Source of the DNA: an uncultured Bryobacteraceae bacterium
GTDB lineage: Bacteria; Acidobacteriota; Terriglobia; Bryobacterales; Bryobacteraceae
Reading direction: 5' to 3'
DNA length: 64,000 bases
Assembly: GCA_938003835.1 (NCBI GenBank)
Contig: CALKXJ010000005.1
Coordinates: 1 to 64,000 of the forward strand
Position numbers and translations under genes: made by a program. The notes under the pieces are model-generated. The model worked only from the letters and a program-made list of their open reading frames with translations, was not told the DNA's origin and did no database searches. This document shows positions 15,784-23,764 of this stretch, piece after piece (position 1 is the stretch's first letter; each line of letters opens with the position of its first letter).

Positions 15784-16215
15784 ATGACAAAGTATTGCGT
15801 TATCGCGCTGATCGTGGCGCTGGCTGCGGTCGGCTACGGCGCCCCGAAGAAGATCATCTACCCGCCCGAGTTCCGCGCGGACATGCCGTTCAGCCCTGGC
15901 GTGCTGGTGGGCGACACGCTTTATTGCGCCGGCCAGACCGGTGCGGACCTGAAGACCAACGAGTACCCGGAAAGTTTCGAGGAAGAGGTCCATCAGACTT
16001 TCAAGCGGATCGGGATCATACTGAAGGCAGCGAACTTCGATTTCTCCGATGTCGTCGAAGTTACCGTCTACCTGACCGACATGTCTCTGTTCCCGCGCAT
16101 GAACGCCGTCTATACCCAGTACTTCAAGAAGGATCGGCCGGCCAGAACCACTGTCGGGGTGGCCAGCCTGGTGGGCAAGGCCCGCATCGAGATTACCGTC
16201 GTCGCACGAAAATAG
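15784..16215 (+). CDS. RidA/YjgF-family protein with signal peptide
   Basis: 143 residues. The first 20 (MTKYCVIALIVALAAVGYG) form a signal peptide, which is unusual because RidA enamine/imine deaminases are normally cytoplasmic. The Rid fold follows: FSPGVLVGDTLYCAGQTG, FSDVVEVTVYLTDM, then RPARTTVGVASLVGKARIEITVVA. The Arg near the C-terminus that binds the substrate carboxylate in active RidA is probably the one in RPART. Export would place it in the periplasm. A 22-bp GC palindrome lies just after the stop, before the methyltransferase gene. Confidence 0.85.
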   Translation: MTKYCVIALIVALAAVGYGAPKKIIYPPEFRADMPFSPGVLVGDTLYCAGQTGADLKTNEYPESFEEEVHQTFKRIGIILKAANFDFSDVVEVTVYLTDMSLFPRMNAVYTQYFKKDRPARTTVGVASLVGKARIEITVVARK

Positions 16216-16227
16216 GCGGATGAAGGC

Positions 16228-16249
16228 GCCCCGGCGCCGGCGCCGGGGC
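16228..16249. repeat. 22-bp perfect GC palindrome
   Basis: Arm GCCCCGGCGCC is followed directly by its complement. It begins 13 bp after the Rid gene stop and ends 20 bp before the methyltransferase ATG. It could form an intercistronic hairpin but has no T tract, so it is not a classical terminator. It resembles the palindrome at 20238-20261. Confidence 0.6.
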
Positions 16250-16268
16250 CGAACCGGCGAATCGCCTT

Positions 16269-16811
16269 ATGTCGTCCGGCGCCCGCATCTCCGCGCTTGC
16301 GCTTGCGCTCTCGCAATTTGCTGGCGCAGGCTTGCCCGCACAGTGGGATAAGTACGAGGAAGTCCCCTTCGTCGCGACCCCGCAGTGGGTAATCGACGAA
16401 ATGCTCCGGACGGCCGGCGTCACCTCGAAAGATGTCGTCTATGATTTGGGCAGCGGCGAAGGCGACATCGTCATCCGGGCCGCCCAGCGCTTCGGCGCCC
16501 GCGCCGTGGGAATCGAATTACGCCCGGAGTTGATCGAGAAAGCGCGCGAGAAGGCCCGCCAGGCCAAGGTGGCCCACAAAGTGCGCTTCATCCGTGCCGA
16601 TTTCTTCTACACGGACATCCGCGAGGCGACCGTGGTGACGCTCTTCTTGCTGCCGGAGATCAATCGGGCCCTGCGGCCCAAGCTGCTCACCGAGCTCCGG
16701 CCCGGATCGCGGGTCGTCGCGCATGCCTTCCCGATCCCGGACTGGCAGCCGCAGAAGTTCCTGGAAAAGGACGGGCGGAAGATCTTCCTCTGGGTCGTAC
16801 CCGGCCCCTGA
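16269..16811 (+). CDS. SAM-dependent methyltransferase with N-terminal leader
   Basis: 180 residues of a class I methyltransferase: motif I VYDLGSGEGD, followed by IVIRAAQRFGARAVGIELRPELIEKA and RADFFYTDIREATVVTLFLLPE. The N-terminal 24 residues (ISALALALSQFAGAGLPAQ) look like a signal peptide or membrane anchor. SAM is not expected outside the cytoplasm, so the leader may be an anchor or the true start may differ. No ribosome site stands out before ATG 16269. Related small 'YDLGSGDG' methyltransferases occur widely in environmental bacteria; the acceptor is unknown. Confidence 0.75.
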   Translation: MSSGARISALALALSQFAGAGLPAQWDKYEEVPFVATPQWVIDEMLRTAGVTSKDVVYDLGSGEGDIVIRAAQRFGARAVGIELRPELIEKAREKARQAKVAHKVRFIRADFFYTDIREATVVTLFLLPEINRALRPKLLTELRPGSRVVAHAFPIPDWQPQKFLEKDGRKIFLWVVPGP

Positions 16812-16818
16812 GGGGCCC

Positions 16819-17826
16819 CTAGCGGCAACGCGCGCAGCCCGCCTCGCTTCTGGGGCTGGCTGAGCCACCGGTGCGCGGGCTTTCGGCCTCGGCAGCCGCG
16901 GGGGCGCTCGCCGCACCTGCCTGGGACGCCGAACCGGATACCGTCGCGGCGCTGCGGCCGCTCACCGTCACGTAGCCCAGATCCGGGTTGTAGCGTTCCA
17001 TGGCCCCGCCGCCCCAGGCGCCCTGCACCGGCTGCTGCGGGTAAACGTAGTAGTAAACCCGGCTGGGACTCCAGAAAGAGTAACCGAAGGGACTCTGGAA
17101 CAGGCCGCTGGCTGGGATAAAAGTGAACATGCCGAAGTAAGGGTTCCAGTACCAGCCGCTCGAGCGCCACGGCACGCCGTAATCGAGAAGGCTCTTGGCG
17201 GCGGAGATGTTCGCCAGGGCCAGATAGCCGGAACGGCGGGCACTCCAGCGGTAGAGCGCGTCGGTCTCGTCGGTGTCAAAATTCTGCGCGGCGAGGGTCT
17301 CGCCGCCGAGAGCGACCTTTCGCCCCTTCTTGACAACCAGCTTTTGGTCACCGGCCCGCACGCTCGCCTTGCCCTTGTAGACGCGCAGTTCGGCCGGCGC
17401 CGCAGCCAGCCGGTAGAGGCCCTTCTCGAGAACCAGAATCTCGGATCCCTCCACCCGCGCGGTCACGGCGTTGTCCGGCAGGATCTCCATGGCCTCGATC
17501 AGCGCCGTGCCGGCAACGAGCTCGAGCCGGGTGTCGGTCAGGCGGGTGGAGAGCATGCGGAGCGCGCTCTCCTCTGCCAGCCGCACGATCACGCCGGGCG
17601 TCAGCAGCAGCTCCGCCCGGCCGAGCTCGGTGCTGAGGAGGCTGCCTTCGGCGAGGTTGGGAAACTCACCGAACTTCTTTTCCACAAGTTGGTTATCCAC
17701 CAGAACCCGGCCTTCGATATGGTGGATGGCGCCGGCGCGGGCCGAAACGATCGACTGGCCCCACGCGGCTGAGCCAAGGGTCGCCGCCAGGACCGGCAGC
17801 CACCGCGAAACGCGTTTCGCTAGCAT
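16819..17826 (-). CDS. FecR-domain secreted protein
   Basis: 335 residues from ATG 17826, which has AAAGGG at good spacing; an upstream ATG at 17877 gives an implausible extension before the signal peptide. Signal peptide LPVLAATLGSAAWGQ, then a FecR-like beta domain (about 35-190: LLSTELGRAELLLTPGVIVRLAEES ... ARVEGSEILVLEKGLYRL). A Tyr/Trp/Gly-rich region follows (SSGWYWNPYFGMFTF, PSRVYYYVYPQQ), then an Ala/Ser-rich tail ending in CARC. In acidobacteria such FecR-like proteins are stand-alone envelope proteins, not paired with a FecI sigma factor; none is present here. It converges on the methyltransferase with 7 bp between stops. Confidence 0.8.
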   Translation of the reverse strand: MLAKRVSRWLPVLAATLGSAAWGQSIVSARAGAIHHIEGRVLVDNQLVEKKFGEFPNLAEGSLLSTELGRAELLLTPGVIVRLAEESALRMLSTRLTDTRLELVAGTALIEAMEILPDNAVTARVEGSEILVLEKGLYRLAAAPAELRVYKGKASVRAGDQKLVVKKGRKVALGGETLAAQNFDTDETDALYRWSARRSGYLALANISAAKSLLDYGVPWRSSGWYWNPYFGMFTFIPASGLFQSPFGYSFWSPSRVYYYVYPQQPVQGAWGGGAMERYNPDLGYVTVSGRSAATVSGSASQAGAASAPAAAEAESPRTGGSASPRSEAGCARCR

Positions 17827-17936
17827 TTTCAGACCCTTTCTAGCCACATAGTGGCCCGCTGTTAGGACGTCTGTCAAGAAAAATCGGTTACCGGCCGGAA
17901 AAGCTCCAGTCTGGGATAAAATTCGCTTGAGGAGTC

Positions 17937-18806
17937 ATGGAGAAGGTGAGCAGGCGTGAGGCGTTGCTGGCCGGTGCAACCCTGAATCAGGTTTTCGGAT
18001 CCGAACCGGTTCCTCTGGTCGCGTTCGGCCCGCACCAGGTCTCCCGGCTGATCGTGGGCGGCAATCCGATCAGCGGGAATTCGCACATTTCGCCCGAGGT
18101 GAGCCGCCAGATGCGCGACTACTTCACGGCGGCGCGCGTACTCGAGCTGCTCAGGCGGTGCGAGCAGGCCGGCATCAATACCTGGCAGGCCCGCGGCGAC
18201 CGTCACATTCTGCGGTTGCTCAACGAGCACCGCCTGCAAGGCGGGCGGATGCACTTCATCGCTCAGACCGCCTCCGAGCTGGCCGACATTCCGGCCCACA
18301 TCCGCGCACTGGCCGCCGAGGGCGCTATCGGCATCTACCACCACGGCAGCCAGACCGACCGCTTCTGGAAGGCGGGCAAGATCGAGCAGGCGCGGGAAAT
18401 GCTGAAGGTGATGCGGGACACCGGCGTGCGCGTGGGCCTCGGCACTCACATCCCGGAGGTGATCGACTACGCCGAGGAGAAGGGCTGGGACCTCGATTTT
18501 TACATGGCCTGCCTCTACAACCTTTCCGAGCCGCGCCCGCAGGCCGGCGGCGAGGCTTTCGAGGACGACGACCGCCCGAAGATGCTTGAGCGCATCCGCC
18601 GGACCTCGAAACAATGCCTGATCTTCAAGGTTTACGGCGCCGGGCGCAAGTGCGGGTCTCCCGAAGCCAGGTATGAGGCCTTGCGGCTGGTGGCCGCCTA
18701 CGCCAAACCCTCCGACTGCGTCGTCATCGGCATGTACCCGAAGGCGAGCGAGCAGGTGCTCGAGAACTGCCGGCTGTTCCGGGAAGCCTTTGCCGCCGCC
18801 TCATGA
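17937..18806 (+). CDS. TIM-barrel protein, aldo/keto-reductase-like
   Basis: 289 residues with a likely alpha/beta-barrel fold (VSRLIVGGNPISGNSH near the start, ARVLELLRRCEQAGINTWQARGD, VGLGTHIPEVIDYAEEKGWDLDFYMACLYNL, CVVIGMYP). The arrangement recalls aldo/keto reductases, but their Asp-Tyr-Lys-His tetrad is not clear, so catalytic function is uncertain. The N-terminus has a twin-arginine-like start (SRREALLAGATLNQ) but only a weak hydrophobic stretch. Its last 6 bp overlap the end of the convergent sulfatase gene. Confidence 0.6.
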   Translation: MEKVSRREALLAGATLNQVFGSEPVPLVAFGPHQVSRLIVGGNPISGNSHISPEVSRQMRDYFTAARVLELLRRCEQAGINTWQARGDRHILRLLNEHRLQGGRMHFIAQTASELADIPAHIRALAAEGAIGIYHHGSQTDRFWKAGKIEQAREMLKVMRDTGVRVGLGTHIPEVIDYAEEKGWDLDFYMACLYNLSEPRPQAGGEAFEDDDRPKMLERIRRTSKQCLIFKVYGAGRKCGSPEARYEALRLVAAYAKPSDCVVIGMYPKASEQVLENCRLFREAFAAAS

Positions 18807-20195
18807 GCCGTAGCGCTCGAGCCAGGCGTCGAGCTGCCGCCGCAGGCGGTCCCGGACGGTGACGAAACCGGCGTTGTCGTACTCGTTGCGCTTTTCCCGG
18901 GGGTCGCGCGACAGGTAATAGAGCTCGTTGGGCCCTTCGCCGCCGTTTCGGATCACCAGCTTGAAGCGGTTGTCGCGCGCCATCTGCGTGTTGCGGAAAT
19001 AGCCGAAGACGGTCGGCGGCCAGGGCTGGTCTTTGGGCAGCGTGCGCCCCTGGGCCAGCGCGAGGAAGCTGCGGCCGCATAGATTCCGGTCGGCCGGCAC
19101 GGGCGCCTGCGCCGCCTCGCAGAGAGTGGGCAGCACGTCATAGAAGCTGACCAGCTCCGGCCGCGTTGCCTCCACCGGGATCTCACCCGGCCAGGAGAGG
19201 ATCAAGGGCACGCCGATCACCTCCTCGTACATGTTGATGGGATCCGAGGCGTGGCCCTTACTCCAGAGCCCGTGCCGGCCGAGCAGATAGCCGTTATCGG
19301 CAGTGAAGACGATCAGCGTGTCGCTCCACAGCCTTCGCCGCCGGAGCGCATCGAGCAGGCGCGGAATCTGATCGTCGAGCGCGGTGACGCTGGCGGCGCA
19401 CTTGCGGAGGTTGCCCACCACGTCCTCGAGCATCTCTTTCTCGCGCAGAGCATTCGGCGCCGGCGGCTCCCAGCCGATCGTCTCAAAGCGCGCTCCGGCG
19501 TACAGGTCGTAATATTTCTGCGGGTGCCCGTCGTAGGGGGTGTGCGGGTTCAGATAACTCACCGTCAGGAAGAACGGCCGCCCCGGCTCCTGCTGGTCGA
19601 TGAACTCGAGCGCCGCCTGCGTCATCAGCTCGGTGAGATAGCCGCTCTCGTTGACCAGCTTCCCGTTGCGGCTCATCGTGGGGTTCTGATAGGGGCTCGA
19701 GCCGCCGAGCATCGTGTACGTGAACTCGTAGCCGTGTCCCGGCGCGGCGTCGTTGCCCATGTGCCACTTGCCGACGTAGCCGCACCGGTAGCCCTCGCGA
19801 GCGAGGATGTCGGCGATCATCACCTCGCGCGCGAAGGATTCCGGCGGCGCGGCCTGGCCCTGCGGGGGATTCTCCGCCGGATTCGGCGTCAGGAAGTCGT
19901 GGATGCCGTGCTGCATGGGCGTGCGGCCGGTGAACAGCGTCGCGCGGCTCGGAGAGCAGACCGGGGTAACGACAAAGGCATTGAGGAACCGGGTGCCCAT
20001 GCGAGCCAGCAGGTCGATGTTGGGCGTGCGGATCTCCTTGTTGCCGTAGCAGCCGCACATCCAGGCGGCCAGGTCGTCGGCGAGAATCAGCAGGATGTTG
20101 GGCCGCGGCGACCCGGCGCGGCGCTGCGCCCAGGCCGCAGCGGCGCCCGCACCCAACGTCGAAGCCAGGAATCGGCGGCGAGTTGCCTCGGACAT
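18801..20195 (-). CDS. Tat-leader sulfatase (formylglycine type)
   Basis: 464 residues. Leader TRRRFLASTLGAGAAAAWA fits a twin-arginine or Sec signal. The alkaline-phosphatase-superfamily metal site begins at LLILADDL (D40-D41). The sulfatase signature C80-S-P-S-R84 followed by ATLFTGR indicates that Cys80 can be oxidised to formylglycine by an FGE or anSME enzyme, neither of which is in this window. The length is typical of a one-domain arylsulfatase or polysaccharide sulfatase. Substrate not predictable. Downstream neighbours do not form an obvious polysaccharide locus. Confidence 0.9.
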   Translation of the reverse strand: MSEATRRRFLASTLGAGAAAAWAQRRAGSPRPNILLILADDLAAWMCGCYGNKEIRTPNIDLLARMGTRFLNAFVVTPVCSPSRATLFTGRTPMQHGIHDFLTPNPAENPPQGQAAPPESFAREVMIADILAREGYRCGYVGKWHMGNDAAPGHGYEFTYTMLGGSSPYQNPTMSRNGKLVNESGYLTELMTQAALEFIDQQEPGRPFFLTVSYLNPHTPYDGHPQKYYDLYAGARFETIGWEPPAPNALREKEMLEDVVGNLRKCAASVTALDDQIPRLLDALRRRRLWSDTLIVFTADNGYLLGRHGLWSKGHASDPINMYEEVIGVPLILSWPGEIPVEATRPELVSFYDVLPTLCEAAQAPVPADRNLCGRSFLALAQGRTLPKDQPWPPTVFGYFRNTQMARDNRFKLVIRNGGEGPNELYYLSRDPREKRNEYDNAGFVTVRDRLRRQLDAWLERYGS

Positions 20196-20237
20196 AGTTC
20201 ACCCCCGGTGAGTCTGGCGGCGGTAGATTCAAGCGGC

Positions 20238-20261
20238 GCGGCCCCGGCCGGCCGGGGCCGC
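20238..20261. repeat. 24-bp perfect GC palindrome
   Basis: Arm GCGGCCCCGGCC and its complement abut with no spacer. It lies 43 bp upstream of the sulfatase start and about 158 bp upstream of the TadG-like gene, inside a divergent intergenic region. Could be a regulatory dyad or hairpin. The core CCCCGG...CCGGGG is shared with 16228-16249. Confidence 0.55.
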
Positions 20262-20418
20262 CAGCGCAAGCTCCATCGTACAACACCCTCGCTGGGAGCC
20301 GCCGGTGACGCCGCGGGCGGACTTAGACGGATCTCGGTAACTTTTCCCGGCTCTCTCGGGGGCTTTTCGCGATCCGAAATGCCGAATTCGGGCGTAGACT
20401 GCGGGTGGGGAGATCGCC

Positions 20419-21498
20419 ATGATCGAGTCATCGAGGCGGCGGAGACAAGCGCGGCCGGACCGGCGCGGCTACGTGCTGCTGACCACCGCCGGAGGGCTGC
20501 TAGCCATGGTGGGCGCCCTGGGGCTGGCCGTGGACGCCAGCGCCCTCTACATCGCCCGGAACGAAGCGCAGGCTTACGCCGACGCCGCCGCGCTCGCCGC
20601 GGCCCGGGAGCTCGACGGAACCACGACAGGCATCGACCTCGCGCGCAGCCGGGCTCTCGCGGTTCCGAACCGCTGGGGGCTGGCGACGAACGCCTTCAGT
20701 GACACAGAGGTCGACTTCGCCACCAGCGCCTCCGGTCCGTGGGTCGCTTCGCCAAATCCCGCTTCGGGTTACCGCTTCGTGCGCGTACGGGCCTCGGCCG
20801 CCCCCACGCTGCGTTTCATCCCGGTGGTGGGCGGGCCGAGAACCTCCACGGTCCAGGCCGCGGCCGTGGCGGCTCAGGTGGAAAAGTTCGCCTTCCGGGA
20901 GGGCTCCTTCCCGTTTTCGCCCATGGTGCATGACGCCGGCGATATCAATTTCGGCTATACGGTGGGCGAGCGCTACACCCTGCGCTGGGGATCCAACCCC
21001 AGGGTTGGCCCCGACACCTGCGCAGGCGACCGGCACCCTACATGGGTCGCCAAAGCCAAAGAGGGGAGCGCTTCCGAGCGGGGCTACATCGAAGAGACCA
21101 GCGCCTCCATCATTCGCAAGGCCATCGAACAGGATTACTAGACCTCTCTCCGGGAGGTCGGCCAAATCGTAAGGATGACGGGAGGCAACAAGCAGACGAT
21201 TCGCGACAGCTTGATCAGGCGCGTCAACCAGGATACCGACAATATCTCGGCGACCTTCGCCGAGTATGTCTCGCGGGGCATCGGCAACGGGCGGCGCCTG
21301 GTGGTCGTTCCTATCAATACCTGGTATCCCGACTACCGCGTGGTCGGTTTCGCCGCATTCTTCCTGCTGCTGCCGTCGGAATATCCGGCCGGCGGCACCA
21401 AATCATTTTGCGCCGAATACATCGGCCCCTATGTTCAGGGCAGCCGGCGGCAGGGGGCGGGGACGCCGGGAGCCTATGTGGTGAGGCTGGTGGAATGA
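20419..21498 (+). pseudogene. TadG-like pilus assembly gene interrupted by in-frame TAG
   Basis: The same reading frame runs from ATG 20419 to TGA 21498 with one amber codon at 21139-21141. N-terminal part: RRGYVLLTTAGGLLAMVGALGLAVDASALYIARNEAQAYADAAALAAA, the typical hydrophobic start of TadG/TadE-like Flp-pilus proteins with a putative Tad_G domain. Sequence after the stop (TSLREVGQIV ... NTWYPDYRVVGFAAFFLLLPSEY) still reads as protein, and its end overlaps the next gene by four bases (ATGA). A CAG-to-TAG change would explain it. A sequencing error or suppression is possible. The downstream TadE-like genes are intact. Confidence 0.7.
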
Positions 21499-21929
21499 AA
21501 CGCCGGGGTAACGCCATCGTCGAGTTCGCCCTCTCGTTCGGGCTGCTGTTTTCGGTCTTCGCCGGAGTCTTCCAGTTCGGCCACAGCTTTTTCCTCTACA
21601 ACAACTTGCAGAGCGCCGTAAGGGCGGCGGCGCGTTACGGCTCGCTAAGAACCTACGACTCCGGGACGGCGACTCCCACCAGCGCCTACCTGGACGCCGT
21701 TCGCAATGTCGTTCTTTACGGGGACCCTGCCGGAGGCTCGACGCCGCGCATCCCGGGCCTGACAGCTTCCCACATCGAGGTCACCATCACCATGGACCGC
21801 GGCGTGCCCACCGAGGTCACCGTCGCCATCAACGGCTACCGCATCGACGCCGTGGTCGGCTCGCTGACGCTGAACGGCAAGCCGCGCGTAACGATGCCCT
21901 ACCTGGGGCGGTTCGCCCCGCCGGTGTGA
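21495..21929 (+). CDS. TadE-like pseudopilin-type protein 1
   Basis: 144 residues. Starts with KRRGNAIVEFALSFGLLFSVFAGVFQFG, the hallmark TadE start: a basic tip, Gly, then a Glu at +5-like position inside a hydrophobic helix. The region after the helix (RAAARYGSLRTYDS) matches TadE proteins. The start ATG overlaps the stop of the TadG-like frame by four bases, so translation is coupled. It is likely a minor component of a Flp-type pilus. No TadA ATPase, TadB/C or prepilin peptidase is in this window. Confidence 0.82.
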   Translation: MKRRGNAIVEFALSFGLLFSVFAGVFQFGHSFFLYNNLQSAVRAAARYGSLRTYDSGTATPTSAYLDAVRNVVLYGDPAGGSTPRIPGLTASHIEVTITMDRGVPTEVTVAINGYRIDAVVGSLTLNGKPRVTMPYLGRFAPPV

Positions 21930-21940
21930 AGAGGTCAACA

Positions 21941-22366
21941 ATGGCTTCTGCGGCTCGAACCTCACGGCGGCGCGGCTCTAGCCTGGTGGAGAGCGCCCTG
22001 GTCACCGTCGCCTTTCTGGCCGTGCTGATGGGCATCTTTGACCTGGCGCAGATCCTGATCGTCCGGCACACCTTCGTCGAGCGGGTGCGGGCGGCGGCGC
22101 GTTACGGCGCCGTGCGGCCGAACGACACGACCGGCATCCGGAACATCGTTCTGTATGGCCAAAGTACGGCGCCCGGCGGATCCTCCTCCGGGATCTTCGG
22201 TCTTACTTCTGCCATGGTGACGGTGAACCGGAGCAACGGGGGGACGACGGTGGAGCAGATCACCGTCTCCATCGTCAACTACCCCTACCGCCTGTACTCG
22301 CCCTGGATCGGCGGCGTGCTGGCCGCCGCGCCGGTGACGGCGACGATCCCCGTGGAGGCGCCGTAG
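21941..22366 (+). CDS. TadE-like pseudopilin-type protein 2
   Basis: 141 residues from ATG 21941, which has GAAGAGG six bases upstream; GTG 21926 overlapping the previous stop is the alternative start. RRRGSSLVESALVTVAFLAVLMGIFDLAQ is a TadE N-terminal segment. RAAARYGAVRPNDTTGIRNIVLYGQ parallels the preceding protein, so the two are tandem paralogues. Ends one base before the stop codon of the convergent ABC permease. Confidence 0.82.
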   Translation: MASAARTSRRRGSSLVESALVTVAFLAVLMGIFDLAQILIVRHTFVERVRAAARYGAVRPNDTTGIRNIVLYGQSTAPGGSSSGIFGLTSAMVTVNRSNGGTTVEQITVSIVNYPYRLYSPWIGGVLAAAPVTATIPVEAP

Positions 22367-23173
22367 TCAGAGCACATCGGCGAAGCCCCGCTTGAGGTGG
22401 CGGAAGGTCAAGCCCCCGAGAAGAAACGCCGCAAGCGCCAGCAGTGAGGGCACGGCCAATTCCTCCAGGCTGGGCAGGCGCGCCGAGAGCAAGCGCTCCC
22501 GGTAGGCCCGCACCAGATACGCCATCGGGTTGAACCGCAGCAGGAAGCGGACTTGATGCGGGTAGAAAGCCTCGGAAATGAAGATGGGCGTGAGCCAGAA
22601 CCACAGCGTCAGCGCGACGATCACCACTTGCGCGGTGTCGCGTAGATAGACATGGAGGCTGGACACAAACCAGGCCACGCCGACCGCTAGCAGGGCCAGC
22701 ACCAGCATGTGCACCGGAAGCAGCAGCAGCATCGGGCTCACTTTGCCGACCAGCAGCGCCGTGGCCGCCACCACCAGCGCCAGCGTCATCAGGTGCCCGA
22801 GGAAGGCCGACAGGAAGATCGCCATCGGAATCATCTCGGCCGGGAAGATGGTCTTCGTGATCAGGTTCGCGTGTTCGACCAGCGAGGCCGAGGCCCGCTG
22901 AACCGTCTCCTGGAAAAGCAGCCAGGGCAGGAATCCGCACATGAGAAAGACGGCGTAATTGTCGGTCACCTCGCCGCGGGGCAGCTGCACGTCCAGGCAG
23001 ATATCGAAGACGAAGATCCAACAGCCCAGCAGCACCAGCGGGTGGATCAGGCCCCACAGCCAACCCGCCGCCGAACCGACGTAGCGCTGCTCGAAGTCGC
23101 GGCGCACCATTTGCAGGAGCAGCCCGCGCCGTTCGATCAGGTTCTCGAGAAAGAAGCGGCCCGGCACCCGCAT
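22367..23173 (-). CDS. ABC-2-type polysaccharide-export permease (Wzm/TagG-like)
   Basis: 268 residues with about six transmembrane helices and the typical ABC-2 polysaccharide-export order: an N-terminal amphipathic stretch (RRDFEQRYVGSAAGWLWGLIHPLVLL), VEHANLITKTIFPAEMIP, LRDTAQVVIVALTLWFWLTPIF, and RFNPMAYLVRAYRE. Such permeases pair with a dedicated ATPase (Wzt/TagH) to export O-antigen or teichoic-type polymers across the inner membrane. No ATPase or glycosyltransferase gene is adjacent, so its partner must be elsewhere. Confidence 0.85.
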   Translation of the reverse strand: MRVPGRFFLENLIERRGLLLQMVRRDFEQRYVGSAAGWLWGLIHPLVLLGCWIFVFDICLDVQLPRGEVTDNYAVFLMCGFLPWLLFQETVQRASASLVEHANLITKTIFPAEMIPMAIFLSAFLGHLMTLALVVAATALLVGKVSPMLLLLPVHMLVLALLAVGVAWFVSSLHVYLRDTAQVVIVALTLWFWLTPIFISEAFYPHQVRFLLRFNPMAYLVRAYRERLLSARLPSLEELAVPSLLALAAFLLGGLTFRHLKRGFADVL

Positions 23174-23283
23174 GAGAGACGTGGCGGAACGCCATCGGCT
23201 CCGCCCCTGTGATAGGATACCGGAAACCCGGCTTGCAGGCCGGCGGCCCTCATCCTGGGAGGTGTGCTACAGTGCCGTTTACC

Positions 23284-23733
23284 ATGCGATACGAGACTCC
23301 GGTACGCTTTGTCCTGGAGACGAAGCCGCGCGAGGTCTACTGGCTTGGCCCGGATGCCTCCGTTTATGAGGCGATCGAGCTGATGGCGACCAAGAGTATC
23401 GGCGCCGTGCTCGTGCTCGAAGAGGGGAAACTGGTCGGCATTATCAGCGAGCGGGACTACGCCCGGAAGGTGATCCTCAAGGGCAAGAGTTCGCGCGAGA
23501 CGGCGATCAAGGAGATCATGAGCAGCCCGGTGGTCTTCGTGACGCCGGAATGCCGCGTCGATGAGGCGATGAAGCTGATGACGGAGCGGCGCATCCGCCA
23601 TCTGCCGATCGTGGAGGACGACCGGGTGATCGGCGTCGTCTCCATCGGGGACCTGGTGAAGTTCCTCGTGAGCGAGCAGGCCGCGACGATCACCCAGTTG
23701 CACGCGTACATCACCGGTCGCTACCCGGCGTAG
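23284..23733 (+). CDS. CBS-domain protein
   Basis: 149 residues from ATG 23284; an upstream ATG at 23209 would add a non-conserved 25 residues. Two tandem CBS motifs: first about 20-75 (AIELMATKSIGAVLVLEEGKLVGIISERDYARKVI), second about 85-140 (AMKLMTERRIRHLPIVEDDRVIGVVSIGDLVKFLV). Proteins of this two-CBS type bind adenine nucleotides and act as energy or redox sensors. There is no attached catalytic domain and no partner gene beside it. Confidence 0.88.
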   Translation: MRYETPVRFVLETKPREVYWLGPDASVYEAIELMATKSIGAVLVLEEGKLVGIISERDYARKVILKGKSSRETAIKEIMSSPVVFVTPECRVDEAMKLMTERRIRHLPIVEDDRVIGVVSIGDLVKFLVSEQAATITQLHAYITGRYPA

Positions 23734-23764
23734 GAATCCCGCGGCGCTGTTACACTGGCTCTGG

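Noticed and set aside
21139-21141. TAG as a reassigned codon
   Set aside because: Other genes here end at TAG normally (for example 53778-53780), and a second gene is interrupted by TGA, so genome-wide reassignment is unlikely.
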